From positions 21,934,469-21,998,468 of the forward strand of contig NC_133538.1 of assembly GCF_048544455.1 (NCBI RefSeq): a stretch of 64,000 nt of DNA, written 5' to 3'. This document shows positions 23,274 to 35,551 of this stretch, piece after piece. Origin of the DNA: Silene latifolia (Eukaryota; Streptophyta; Magnoliopsida; Caryophyllales; Caryophyllaceae). Each line of letters begins with the position of its first letter. The first letter of the stretch is position 1. Below the pieces are notes generated by a model. The model worked only from the letters and a program-made list of their open reading frames with translations. It was not told the origin of the DNA and did not search any database. The position numbers and the translations under genes were made by a program.

Positions 23274-25014
23274 TGATGTGACCATAATTAGAGCATATTT
23301 AGTCCCCGAATTAGCCTTGTTCCCATGCTTTTTAGTGCATATTTGGGTCATTTATTGTCTTTAGTTCTTTGTTTTGCATATTCTTTGAGGTTTTGTGTCC
23401 TTGGTAGGAAAGGAGTGCAAACCTTGCATTTTCATGGTAAAACGAGACTAAATTGATTGAATTCAATGACCAAGCATCAAGGAGAGACAAGATTAGAAGG
23501 CCTTTGTACATACTATAGTAGATGGGCAATGATGAGAAAAGATCCTTGCATCCCCGAGGAAATTCCCAAGGATTTTATGAAGAAAAGGGAAGAAAAGAAG
23601 AAGAAATGTTACTGTCCAGCAATCCATACGGATTGTCCTGAAGACGCCCGATCTCCACCTCTACAATCCGAGCGTCTTCACCACAAGACGCCCGGGCAGC
23701 AACCCCAGAAGACGCCCATCTTCTCCCCAAGACGCCCAGGCAGAGACCCTCGAATCCGCCCGTCCCGTGCTAAAGACGCACGGATTCCAAGGCAGCACAA
23801 CTTCGTCTTCCTCAAACTTCAAGAAAGATGCCCATCCTTCAAAAAATACTGGCGTTTCCTTAAGTAGGGACTTAATCGTCATTTAAGCCCTTAGTTAACC
23901 CTAATTCCTACACCTAATCCCCACTATAAATACCCCATTAGTCTAATTAAAAGAGCATGTTCTTCTTAGAAATCTCTAGTATAGTTAATATCAATCAAAT
24001 CTCTCTTTAATTTTGGAATCAACAATTAATCAAGTTTTAATACAAGTTTTATTTCCTTAATCTCTCTTTTGTTCATCCTTTATTTTGGGTGATTGATGAT
24101 TATTTGGGTTTTTATTGGGAGATTGACAACCTCTCAATCAAGCATCAAGTACTTCTTTTATTCTTTGCTTTATTATTGGAATCATTAGTAGGTATAATTC
24201 TCTTAATCCCTTTTTAATTATTGCTAATTACTTTCATTTATTCATCATGTTTCACTTTGTTGGTATGATTGACAACCTTTCTAGCATGTTCAACATGATA
24301 ATGAGTGAGTAGTTCCATAGCTAGGGTTAATGGGTAATTAGGGGAAACCAACATGGGGAATGATTCATGCTTAAATGAATATGCTTTCATGGTTTATTTG
24401 CTTGATTGTTATGATCTCAACTCATGCACATGTTATGTTTGATGAAATGCGAGCCTATGAATCCTTGCATTTTTTACCCATCACCTATCTTTTCAATGAG
24501 ACTTGTAAGACATAAACCAACTCGAGTCTCATTAGACCATGCATGTTGTTGAGTAGGGAAGATTAAGTCAACTTGTAGGTGTTGTACAATCTAATCGATT
24601 TGGCTCCGGGACCCAAACTTTTCTAGGATAGTAAGATATAACTCAACTCAATCCATCACAACAATAATTGCTTGCTTATAATTTGAGAATATGTTTGTAT
24701 GATCAATTCCCATGAATTCCCTATGACCCCATGATACCCTATTGCTTTTTATCAATTGTTTACAACCCTTTTTAATTCGTCTTGCTTGTTTACTTTTATT
24801 GCTATTTAGTTTAGTGACCTTCTACATCAACCCAAATTGTGACACCCCTAAGACACCACTAGTTGCAATAGAAGTCTCATCTCAATTCCCGTCCCTTGGG
24901 ATCCGACCTTTACTTGCCTCTTTACTAATTGTAGAGTTGTTTGTAAAGCTATAAATTGTGTTTTGGTCTAGGTGCTCCTAACGACAAGTTACCGAAAATA
25001 TTTTAGTCCGACCA
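23274..25014 (+). repeat. 3' LTR of Athila element
   Basis: TGATGTGACC to GTCCGACCA, 1,741 bp, followed by the TSD TTTGT. The motif array is conserved at 23620-23790 and the TATA box at 23925-23932. Confidence 0.9.
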
Positions 25015-25933
25015 TTTGTATTTCTGAGAGATACTCCGTCTTCATGGGATTCCAAAGACGATAGTCTCTTATCGTGATTCCAAATTCTTGAGCTATTTTT
25101 GGAATACTCTATGGAGGAAGGTGGGCACTAAGCTATTGTTCAGCACGTCTCACCATCCTCAAACCGATGGTCAAAGGGAGGTAACGAATCACACTCTTGG
25201 CACATTGTTACGCGGTCTCGTAAGCAAGAATCAAAATGACTGGGATTTGAAACTCACTCATGCCGAGTTCGCCTACAACCAATCTACAACATACGCGACA
25301 AATCACTCTCCATTTAAAATCGTGTATGGTGTGAACCCCTACCTAACACTCGGGCTCATTCCTTAACCAAAAGACAAACTAGTTCATAAAGATGCGGAGG
25401 AAAAGTTAAAGGCAATGATCAAACTGCATGGGCAAGTTCGAGCTAGGATTGAGTCCATCAATGAAGGGTAAAAGCGAAAGGCCAACAAGACTCACCCACC
25501 TAGAGTCTTCAAAGAGGAATATTTGGTTTGGGTTCGCCTAAGGAAAGAGCGGTTTCTGAGCAAGCGTAAAAACAAGTTAATGCCACGCACAGAAGGTCCC
25601 TATAAAGTGATTTAAAAGTTTAATGATAATGCCTACAAGATCGAACTCCCAGGAGACTATGGTGTTCATGCCACCTTCAACGTAGGTGACCTATCTCCTT
25701 ACATCGATGATAATGGGATTACGGAATTGAGGACAACTCCTTTCAAAGGAGGAGGAGATGATGCGGATATCAATGCCTTAGACGATGTCGTACTCGAATT
25801 GGGAGAGTCTAAGGACATCAAGGATGTTTCGAATCCAAGCACCACAACTATGACAAATAAAACGTGGCTAGGCACCAACAAGGGGCGGGAAATTTGTATG
25901 ATCACGACTCAAGAACCCAAGGAACTTCCCTAG
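25015..25933 (+). pseudogene. pol: pol: second half of integrase and C-terminus, running into the 3' LTR
   Basis: It continues the integrase frame: [10 protein letters not shown], then [13 protein letters not shown] (the catalytic-core region with the last acidic residue), then the GPY/F-type module GPYKVI..FNDNAYKIELP near 25593-25660. It ends at TAG 25931-25933, 175 bp inside the 3' LTR. In-frame stops occur near 25024, 25364, 25469 and 25612. No classical chromodomain is visible. The LTR-encoded tail (DADINALDDVVLELGES...) could be the targeting module, but I do not recognise it. Confidence 0.82.
25745..25758 (+). other. polypurine tract of CRM-like element
   Basis: AAAGGAGGAGGAGA lies immediately before the TGATGCGG start of the 3' LTR. 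It overlaps coding sequence. Confidence 0.85.
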
Positions 25934-26531
25934 ACCGAAACAAACCGCAAGGGAGGTGCAATGGACCGTGGAGGCCGTGTACTAGGTTCACGGAACCACC
26001 TAGTTTTCCTACATTCTAGTTTTCATGCATTGTCTAGTTTTATACCAAGTCTAGCCTAGTTCTTTGTAAAGTCTTACCTAGTTTTTATTCCTTTGTCAAA
26101 GCTAAAAACTAGGCACCTAGGAACTCATGTAAACAATAAAGACTAGACTTGCAGACCAAAGAGAATTTGGCTATATAAGGGCCGGTTCTCTCATTTGTAA
26201 AGCATGAAGTTCTGAGAAAAACAATTCACTTGTGTGAAAAATTTGTCTTATTATTTCGTGTGGCTTAGACGAGTAAGAGGGCTACCAAAGGCTCGACGAG
26301 TTTCGACCCTTGCCTAAACAAAAAGCGCGATCCCGAGTTTGAGTTGGATTACTTGACGCGTATCGAGTAATTCACACATTGGTTGATTTATAGGTCTAGA
26401 TCGAGCAAATATCCTTTCCTTTCAGTTGTTCTCGCTACAAGTACTCGGATTTGTCGGGTTGCAACTAGTGCATTCGGATCCTTCATTTATTTGTTAGCTC
26501 AAATTAAGACTTCCGCTTGCGATACGCATCA
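25759..26531 (+). repeat. 3' LTR of CRM-like element
   Basis: 773 bp, close in length and sequence to 9726-10501. It starts with the last 58 codons of pol and is followed by the TSD ATTCA at 26532-26536. Confidence 0.88.
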
Positions 26532-26536
26532 ATTCA

Positions 26537-26785
26537 TCAATAAAAATTGCAGCATTAAAATATGTGTCTAACATGCCAAATTAATGTGCCAAATCGCCCT
26601 ACTTAAATCTTATATCGTATATAATCCAGTTTTATGTAAATGCGTGATAATAACTTATTAAAATCATAAATCAATACTTAAATAAAATTTAAGCTCAAGT
26701 TAATCATCCTAACTCTCATAGGACTCAAAAATTAGTCTTTACTCAATTTTTGACAATAATTCAACTTGGTTTTCTATTATTGCTT
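26537..26785 (-). mobile_element. copia2 remnant between CRM-like element and LINE
   Basis: AT-rich leader DNA of copia2 resumes after the TSD ATTCA and runs to the LINE target site (26774-26785). No coding sequence. Confidence 0.5.
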
Positions 26786-26795
26786 TTTATTTTTT

Positions 26796-27348
26796 GGGAT
26801 ATTTTACATGGTACCCCTCAATTTTTTGACTTTCTACATGGTACCCCTGCACTTTTTAAAACATACATAGTACCCCTAATTCTAATCATTATGACTAAGT
26901 GTACCCCTAAACTATATTTTCCGTCAATTAAACTCAGTTTTAGGCGTTACGTGATTACTTGGACACGTAATCAAGCTTGTCATTTATCATCCCATGACAT
27001 AAGGACTCTATTAGGTTCAAATATCCTTCTTTGGACGTGATAATTTGGCGTGGGATCAATAAATTTTTCGTCAAAAATTTTTTAGCCCATATATATCAAT
27101 AAATATTAGGATCGAGATGGATATTGAGCCTAATAGAGTCCATATGTCATGGGATAATAAATAACAAACTTGGTTTCGCGTCCAAGTCATCACTGAATGC
27201 CTAAAATTGAGTTTAATTGACGGAAAATAAAGTTTAGGGGTGCACTTAGTGATAATGACAACAATTAGGGGTACCATGTATGTTTTAAAAAGTGTAGGGG
27301 TACCACGTAGAAAGTCGAAAAGTTAAGGGGTACCATGTAGAATATCCC
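26796..27348. mobile_element. long-TIR foldback / MULE-type MITE
   Basis: The element is 553 bp with inverted arms of about 235 bp (26796-27035 and 27105-27348). Both begin GGGATATT.TACATGGTACCCCT when read from their ends. GGTACCCCT occurs several times in each arm. It sits in the LINE poly(A), so its TSD cannot be distinguished from T-runs. The arms differ at many positions, so they are not a recent duplication. The two small frames on the arms are not genes. Confidence 0.8.
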
Positions 27349-27584
27349 TTTTTTTTTTGTTAAATGTTAGTCCATATATTATATATAAAATGTTTAAGTA
27401 CATCATCACCATACATTTGATCACTCTAATACATTCAAAGACAATAGTTCCAGACTGCATGGCCTATCGATAGTTACATCAAACCTAACTGGGTACACCA
27501 AGCTACATCTACCCTTTGTGTATAAGACACCAGCATCTTCCTGCCTGAAGTTCTGATCACCTGCTGAACCTGAGTTAAAACCAT

Positions 27585-30500
27585 CTAAGGATGACTTACA
27601 ACCAAGTCCACCCTGCATTTATTTTGACACCACCAGATCTGATAAAGAAGACCCTGTACTGCAGCAATAATGATATGTTTTTTCATCAAAGATTTCATTC
27701 GCAAGGACCTGCACCATTCCAAAGTCCCGTGCACTGGAATCACATACCCCAACCATCTGCCAAGCAACTGTAAACACTCCTCACTGAAGACACAATCAAA
27801 GAATAGGTGATCTCTTGACTCATTAAACAACCCACAAAGATCACAAGTCCCATCTAGAGAAATACCATACTGCATCATCCTATCTTTAGTCAAGAGTCTA
27901 CCCCAAGCATAAAGCCAAGCTATAAAATTATGCTTAGGCAAGGCAATCCTATTCCACACCATTGGATACCAGTTCACCTTTGCTTGATGTCCCATCAGCC
28001 AAGCATAGCCTAAAGTTGCACTGTACTTGCCATTGTTCGGAGCCCAAACTCCATTCACAAACCCCATTTTCATTTGTTCCTTCACCTTACAAATCTGACA
28101 CCAATTCCAACTAGAACTAACTGATGGTTGAAAGTCAGCCCAGTCTCTTTGTTTTATATAAATCTGATTAACCCACCTAATCCATAAGTGATCAGCCTTA
28201 GTGGCTACCCACCAAGCATACTTGCCAATCATGGCAGTATTCCAAACCTGACTGTGAATAATTCCCAATCCTCCATTTGCCTTCCCCAAATAAACACTCT
28301 CCCATGATACAGAGGGAGCCTTATGGTAACCTTCTCCCCCCTCCCAGAGGTAGTTCCTATAGATACCCATAATTCTCTTAATCACAGTCTTGGGGATAAT
28401 AAAGATACGAGCCTAGTAAGTATGCAACTAACAGAGTGCAACTTTCACCAAGACTAAGCTTCCTACATAGCTTAGCTTCCTATACCTCCACCCTTTAATT
28501 CTCTCCACCATTCTGTCCACAATTTTAGAACAATCTCCAATATAAATTTTCTTATAGCAAATTGGGATCCCCAAATATCTAAAAGGTAATTGTCCCTTCT
28601 GAAAACCAGACATTCTCAATATATCTTGAGTGACTGCATCATCCATGCCATTACAATATATTTCAGACTTAGATTGATTCATTTCCAAACCTGAAGCTGC
28701 AGAAAAAGTAGCAAATGCTCTTAGAATCACTTGCGCAGACTCCATATCCCCTCTGCTAAACAACAATAAGTCATTTGCAAAGCAAAGGTGACAAATTTTC
28801 AATAGTCTGCACAAAGGATGAAAACTAAAGTCTTCCCTCTGAGTGACCGCATCCAGGATCCTAGTAAAATATTCCATACAAATGACAAAAATCAAAGGAG
28901 ACATAGGGTCCCCTTGCCTGATACCCCTTCTCCCCTTAAAATACCCAAAAATACTCCCATTCACAGACATAGAGTAAGTTGGTGTAGTGACACATTCCAT
29001 AATCAGAGATTTCAAAGTCTCAGGAAAGCCAAGAGCCCTAAGCATATCATCAATAAATGGCCACTCAATAGAATCATACGCTTTTTTCAAATCTACCTTC
29101 ATCATACATCTTGGAGAACACGCTTTCCTATTATACAACCTCACCAAGTCTTGGCAAATTAGAATGTTGTCCATAATATCCCTCCCCTTAATGAAAGCAC
29201 TCTGGTTATCACTTATGATGCCAGGGAGTACAGTTGCAACCCTATTGCAAATAAGCTTTGTAATGCATTTGTATAAAACATTGCAACATGCAATAGGCTT
29301 GAAATCCCCAACACTGACAGGTCTAAGCTTCTTAGGTATCAAAGTAAGCACAGTGGAATTAAGCTGCTTCAATAGCCTGTCATATTTTCAAACCACCTTA
29401 ACTGCCTTACAAACATCCATACATATTACCTCAAATAAATCCTTAAAAAATTGACTTGTGTACCCATCTGGTCCGGGGGACTTATTTGCAGAAATAGAAA
29501 ATAATGCGTCCTTAATCTCATCATCTGTGATAGGGATCACCAATTTCTGTTTGTGCTCTTCAGTAAGTATTTTGCCTCGTCTGACAGTGGGATAGTGAAC
29601 CCTATGGACAGGTTTACTTGATCCCAATAAGTCTTTGTAATAATTTGAGAAAGCAACCTCAATCTCCTGAGCATTAGTATGAATTTGCCTCAAACTATCA
29701 GAGACAGCAAACACCTTATTCTGTAGTCTTCTATTCTTAATAGCCCCATGAAAATACTTAGTATTAGCATCCCCCTTATCAATCCATAATATCTTAGCTT
29801 TTTGAGCTAGAAAAGCATTTCGAGCCCTATCAAGATCCCTTAATGTCTGAGCATCAGCTAGCTCATTTTCCAAAAGCTGAGTGTTTCTAGGCTCCCTCTG
29901 TAGTTGCAACTGAATCTGCTCCAACTGAACCTTAGCAAGTCTGGCAGAAGCCTCTACATTAGAGAAAGCCTCCTTGTTCAGTTCTTTCAGCTCTCTCTTA
30001 AGAAGCTTCATTTTTCTCACCACCAGGAACATAAGTATGCCATTAATTCTCTGTTCCCAGATATCCTTAACAATCCCCAAGAACTTCTCATCTCTGCCCC
30101 ACATGTTGAAATATTTGACGCTGCTACTTTTCCTCTCACCAGAAGGCCAAAGCTCCATCACACAAGGAGTGTGATAAAACAAACCTTTAAGCAAAAAAGT
30201 AGTAGACATGTCAGGAAACTCCAATAACCACTCCATATTAATCAAGGCCCTATCAATTCTGCTAAATCTTCTCCCATCCTCCTCCTGTTTATTACTCGAG
30301 GTATAAAAATCTCGTTGTGCAGGAGTATTAGTTAAGTCACACACCTCACATCAAGCCTGGAACCTCCTATTTTCAGCCGCAGTCACCACAGATCCAATCC
30401 TCTCCTCATATCCAAGGGCATTGTTAAAGTCTCCGCACACTAGCTAAGGCCCTTGTACATACTGGTGCATAGCTTCCAAACACTCCCACAAAGACTCCCT

Positions 30501-30851
30501 ATCAACCAATCTATTATACCCATACACAAAAGACATCAACCAATGCAGTCCAGTACGTCTATACGTGATCCCACAGTGAATTACCTGAGCGTCACAGCAA
30601 ATAACATCCACCTGAAAGACCAGATCATCCCAAAGAACCCAAATCCTTCCTACACCACATACTCCATTATTTGTAACTAAATAAAAATGAGTCCCTAACC
30701 CCTGATGCACTTTATTGATTGAGCAATTTTTAACTCTAGTCTCCACTAAACCCATTAAACTAACTTTATTATTCTGCAGAAGACATCTAATATCTCTCTG
30801 CTTATTAGGGCTATTACACCCTCTAACATTCCAGAAGCCCACACTAACCAT
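27585..30851 (-). pseudogene. LINE ORF2: endonuclease, reverse transcriptase, zinc-binding end
   Basis: A single minus frame starts MVSVGFWNVRGCN. The APE endonuclease comes first (GFWNVRG, GLVETRVK, then LVCGDFN after a stop). The fingers region includes KILWIDKGDANTKYFH and NKSPGPDGYTSQFFK. The RT core has LRPVSVGDFKPIACCN, NQSAFIKGRDI, RGIRQGDPMSP, and FANDLLLF in place of the catalytic FADD (Asp to Asn, 28773-28775). The zf-RVT end has CDLCGLFNESRDHLFFDC. Stops at 30444, 30351, 29388, 28428 and 28413 break it; there is no frameshift. At least four replace Trp by TAG or TGA, fitting G-to-A decay. Confidence 0.9.
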
Positions 30852-30970
30852 GATCTCCTGAGAGAGAAGTACCCCCCTTTTCACCATCTAGGACCTGATG
30901 GCCATGAACAGGAGTGTTAAGAGACTCCAAAAAAAGTCCTTCTACAACCCACATCCTCTCTAGTCCCAGC

Positions 30971-32173
30971 TTATCTATTAATTCTGGTAAGGATCTTGAC
31001 AGAAGAAGAAGGATGTTTAGTACCAACCTTAGGCATAAAAGTAGCCAGAGTAGCCCCCACACCTAAAGATGGCACTGGAGCTGGTGTAACCAGTGAGTGA
31101 CCAACATCAGTACAAGCAGCAGAATTATGCACTGGAAACTCCTGTGTATTCATGATAATACCAGAATCCCCATTTTTCTCCTTTTGTTGTGTTGCGTGCT
31201 TCTGTACTAGCCTCCACACTTGTCTTTGCTTCCCTCTCATCTTCTCCTTCCTGATCTTATTCTTCCTACAATGCTGAGTCTCGTGCCTCATCCCCTTACA
31301 TTCTCCATAGAGACTAGGCTTCCATTCATAATGGACAATTTGATGGTGTGTCATATCCAATTCATCCAGAAATCTGATAGAGTCTTGTAATTTTTGCCTA
31401 ATGTTCACCTTAACGATAACTCTAGCAAAGCCAATAAAAAGCTTGTCCTATGTATCAATATCCACCCTCACTGGCTACCCTACTAAACCAGCAAATTTCA
31501 ATAAAGCTGGTCCCCAGAACTTAAGGTTCAAATTGTAAAACCTAATCCATATAGGTACCATATCAACCTCCTCCTTAATCAACTTTACAGTAGGAGTCCA
31601 CTCTTTTGTAATCACAGGTTTATTATCAAATAATATAGGTCCAGCTTGCAAAACTATACGCTTAGTGTCAGCTGACTTAAACCGAATAAGGAAAATCCCA
31701 TTCGATTTAAAAGAAATTTTGTCAATAGTCTCCTCATTCCACATCCTCTTTATAAAACCAGCAACAATGGTCCATGGAGGATTCGCCCCCAAAATATAAC
31801 AATAAACTGCATTGGACCAATATTCTAATTCAGAGTTAACATCATCAGAAGTCAGTTGAAGCATACCAGGCGTATCCGTCTCGGAATTCACTGAGTGGCC
31901 AACCTCGGTCCATTCTACATCATCGTCCTCCTTTTCCTCTTCAATAGACTCCAGTTCCGACGATAGGTTAAATGGCTGAAGACCACCAGCTCCATTCACT
32001 GCCCCAACCTACGAAACCTGCTTAACATCTGCCTCAGTGCTAATTGTACCAGAAGAAGCAGATTGATTATTTTACGATTCCATATTAGAAATAATATGTT
32101 TAGGTTTTGGAATTAATAAGGATTTATGAAGAGAATTTTTATTGATAGGATTATTTCTGCGAATTCTAGTCAT
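30971..32173 (-). pseudogene. LINE ORF1: DUF4283-type RNA-binding protein
   Basis: The frame starts at ATG 32173 (MTRIRRNNPIN), with basic N-terminus, then an acidic stretch (ESIEEEKEDDDVEW). A DUF4283-like domain follows: YILGANPPWTIVAGFIKRMW, then ISFKSNGIFLIRFKS, then VPIWIRFYNLNLKFWG. The knuckle region reads YGECKGMRHETQHC; the first Cys of the expected CCHC is Tyr. Stops occur in the first 60 codons and near 31475 and 31445. ORF2 begins about 120 bp downstream, in line with plant L1 elements. Confidence 0.82.
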
Positions 32174-32251
32174 TACTACAATCACAAAGAACCCTAATCA
32201 CGCTTCTTTCTCTCTCTATCATTCTCTCTCTATCTTTCCCTATTATTGCTT

Positions 32252-33265
32252 ATTAAACTTCTCTTAATTATAACAATTATGAAATGATTCCCAATAAATC
32301 ATAAAAATTTGGAAAAATTTTAAATCATATTTTTGTAAACACTGGAATATTATCAAAATTTTAAAAACTCAATAAAATTTGCCCACAAAATATTAATAAT
32401 TTACTTCATTAATAAATCGCATAAAACATAACTTTTATCATTTAATTCCAAATTAAACATAAAAGTTATGGAAAAATCAAAATTTAAATTTTGAACATTC
32501 TTAAATAATTTCCAGAACCTGGAAATGGCAAAATTTAAACCAAAAATTTCGAATTAATTTTATGACTAATAAAGTTGCCCTTTTATCGATTTTATCACAT
32601 AAAAATTATTAAACACACCAAATCAATCAAAATTAATCATGCAACTTTTATTCTGATGTCCATATAATATATACAATATTAGGGAGAAATTCCATACCAT
32701 AAAATTCATTTTTGCTATTTTTGCTAAAAATAGTCACTATTTATATCATTTTAACCATTAAAATTGTAAATCATGCATAATAAATTACATTTATCTCAAG
32801 TTTTACATAAAATCTTTAAAATGTGTATGTTACAACATATTAAAATTTCGTGGCCTGTTATAAAGTTTAACTAATTTTAGTCATTCAATCTCCATTTATA
32901 GCATTTTTATCACATAAAAATCATAAATCATGCAATATTCGTCACATTATACGAAAGTTTACATACAATAAGTAAAATATGCATGTGAGGTCATACTAAA
33001 ATTTCATGGTTAGAATCGAAGTTTAATTATTTTTAGTTATAAAAAATGTCATTTTATTCATTAAAACGCAATTATTTCACTAAAAATCATTAAAATAAAC
33101 AATAATCATCCATAAATCATCAATATGACCTAGAAATATTTTAGAACCATAATATATTACATGCAAAATTTTTTTGGCTTTATCCTTATAAATCACAAAT
33201 TTTAGTTTTTATTTTGTTGTCAAATAACACATAAAAAACAATAAAATGATATGCATGCAACACCA
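32252..33265 (-). mobile_element. copia2 leader (AT-rich)
   Basis: AT-rich DNA without frames, comparable in composition and position to the copia1 leader at 49800-50800. It lies between the LINE and the PBS of copia2. Confidence 0.55.
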
Positions 33266-33268
33266 AAT

Positions 33269-33280
33269 CTCTAATACCAA
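33269..33280 (-). other. degenerate PBS of copia2
   Basis: The minus strand reads TTGGTATTAGAG, a one- to two-base variant of the Met-type TGGTATCAGAGC, next to the LTR. Confidence 0.5.
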
Positions 33281-33282
33281 TT

Positions 33283-34555
33283 AAAAGTTTCTTAAACCCC
33301 TATTAAACTTATTTAATAGATTTTATAAATTACTCATTAATTTATCTCATGGATGTAGTTGCATGCAAAATGAAATTATACAAAATAAGAAGATTAAGAA
33401 GAAAATCAATTCTCCTTACATTGTTGTAAGGTTCGAATTAGGGCACCACAAGAGACTCCTTCTCTTGTAGATCTTGAGCTATTAGTAAATGGATGATCCT
33501 CCAAAACTTCAAGTATTCATATTGGAATACTTCCTCTAAGTTGCACCAAGACAAACCCTTAAAACTAATTAAATTACTAACTAGGTAATATAATTAGTAA
33601 CTTTATATTAATCTAATAAAAATGATATTACTATAATAGTAATGTAGAATGATATTATTAGATTTCTTACATGAACAATTTTGATCTAAAACTTATTTTA
33701 GAGAGAAAAGGAAGAAGGAGAGAGGAGGAGAAAAAGAGATGAATGAATTATCAAAATAAAAAAACCAATTTTCTTATTTGTCTATGGGTGTGCCGGTTTG
33801 GGAAGCCTCACAAGACAATGCATGGCCTTCACCTTTTTCTTTTTCTCTTACCAAAATGAGTATGGTAAAAGCTATGGATGGTTAAGTCATGATTATGTTT
33901 TTAAAACAATTTAAAAACAATTTACAATAAATATAAAATACCCATTATTTTGGTCCATCCATAATGTGTACACCCAATTTATTTGTTGTCAATTGTAATT
34001 TTGTAATGTTCTGTGACATGTGACAACTCAGATGTTATTAGTCTCACTAATTTACATTTAACAAATTAAATGTTATTCACAAAATAGACAAATCAAATTT
34101 TAAGTAATTAAAAGGTAATTCACAATTACATATCATAAAATGGATCATGTTAATATAATCTACAACACTTTGTAATTAAGATTAACCATTCTCTCTTAAA
34201 CAAACTTTAGTAATATAACATTTTAATTACTAAATCGAATTTTTTTAATCGAATTACAATAAGATATATATATCCTCATTCATAGATGTAAATTGTTCAG
34301 TTATAAGGAATCAATTAATCTGTATCAATATAAAATTAATTAAATTATCTATTAAGGGAATCGTCCTTTAGGTGTGACCTTAAGGGATCGACCGATCACC
34401 ACCGTCAAACGACAGTAATGTCAAACTCTAGTTAGCCAATCATTACTAATTAATGTTGATCAGTTGACATATATAAATAAATCATCCCTACACGTACTCT
34501 TATCATGAGTTTCAATAATGTGATCGCACTATTGTTGAGGACACAAACTCCAACA
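33283..34555 (-). repeat. 5' LTR of copia2
   Basis: Read on the minus strand it starts TGTTGGAGTTTG (34555) and ends near 33283 at the PBS. It contains the conserved copia LTR block at about 34361-34450. The exact 3' end is uncertain. Confidence 0.65.
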
Positions 34556-35551
34556 CCCAAGACTAGCCCAAATATTCCTAATATTACTAACTAGGTAGTA
34601 TTAGAAATGTATCTATATCATGTAATATTATTACTTTAATAATATTAGATGATGTATAATATATTTTTGAATTTGTTTGATGATGATCTTCATCAACTAT
34701 TGATCAAGAATGGAGGGAGAAGATGAAGAAAATAAAATGGTGTTTCTCTTCTCATAGTTTTATGGGTCTTTATTTTTTTCCAAAAATTCTCCCCTTTATG
34801 TGTGTAAATGTGAGGTATTTATATAGGCAAATGAAATGTAAACAAATGAAATTATTTCATAGTGGGTGTACCACATGTTATAACACTTGTATCATACAAG
34901 TGTCCACACACATGTAAATTTCGGTCCATTACGATTTCCGGCATTTGTCCCACAAATGCTTATAAGACTTATATTTAATTATCTCATATAATTAAATATT
35001 AATTTAATTAATTATTTAACACTTAAATAATGCTAATTAAATATTAATGTACACTTAACTATTAAGTTATATTTTACCATTTTATCAATATAAAATGTGT
35101 CTTATAATAATTAATTAGTTAATTTTACAACCTCTTGTAAATATTATTAACTAATTACTTCTGCCTCACAATATACACACATAACGTAATAATTTAGTTA
35201 ATTAACTATTAATTACTAAATTCCGCCTATTTATTAATCAATTATCATATAGCTAAATAATAAATTCCTTTGGCCTGAGTTCGTAACTCGTCATCAAACA
35301 ATAAATTCATTTGACTTAAAAAAATTCAATATATACAAGAAACTAATTATACTATATCTTATATAAATAATTAGTCTATTCATTTGGGCATCATCCTATA
35401 GGTGTGACGTAAAGGGATCAGCTGATCACCGCTGTCACACGACAATAATGTCAAACTCTAGTCAGCCAATCATTACCGATCAAATCCCTGATTTTCCTTG
35501 TACGAGATTTAATATGTAAACTCATTATTGTGGAGGACACTCACTCCAACA
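34556..35551 (-). repeat. second copia2-type LTR (3' LTR, truncated)
   Basis: Minus-strand start TGTTGGAGTGAG at 35551, next to the PPT-like tract 35552-35562. The conserved block is at 35386-35480. Its other end is missing, where it abuts the 5' LTR at 34555. The pair forms a head-to-tail LTR-LTR junction of two copies. Confidence 0.65.

Larger units (their letters stand above)
14052..25014 (+). mobile_element. young Athila-lineage element lacking RT/RNase H/integrase
   Basis: LTRs at 14052-15791 (1,740 bp) and 23274-25014 (1,741 bp) are flanked by a perfect 5-bp TSD TTTGT (14047-14051 and 25015-25019). The PBS at 15796-15813 is of the tRNA-Asp type common in Athila/Tat elements, and a PPT lies at 23262-23272. 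The order is LTR, gag-protease (15932-18741), non-coding region with motif array and TATA box, long ORF (19770-21320), 3' region, LTR. No RT, RNase H or integrase is present on either strand. About 20 differences are seen in the ~500 LTR bases I compared by eye. It lies within the integrase of the CRM-like element. Confidence 0.9.
9726..26531 (+). mobile_element. Ty3/gypsy chromovirus (CRM-like), interrupted by an Athila element
   Basis: LTRs at 9726-10501 and 25759-26531 are flanked by a perfect 5-bp TSD ATTCA (9721-9725 and 26532-26536). A Met-type PBS (10505-10516), gag-protease-RT-RNase H-integrase order and a PPT (25745-25758) complete it. The young Athila element occupies 14052-25014 within the integrase. 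The pol frame continues for about 58 codons into the 3' LTR, as I recall being described for centromeric CRM elements; the CRM assignment rests mainly on this and is tentative. Several nonsense codons and two frameshifts make it dead. Confidence 0.8.
26786..32239 (-). mobile_element. full-length L1-type LINE
   Basis: A 12-bp TSD, CTATTATTGCTT, lies at 26774-26785 and 32240-32251. The minus-strand element has a 5' UTR of GA-rich sequence (32174-32239), ORF1 (32173-30971), ORF2 (30851-27585), a short 3' UTR and a poly(A) tail seen as T-runs at 26786-26795 and 27349-27358. The tail is split by a foldback element. Both ORFs remain in one frame each and carry only nonsense codons. The region between 27359 and 27584 is the 3' UTR. 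Confidence 0.9.

Noticed and set aside
26750..27277. Two similar short frames on opposite strands
   Set aside because: They are the two arms of the foldback inverted repeat translated from each side.
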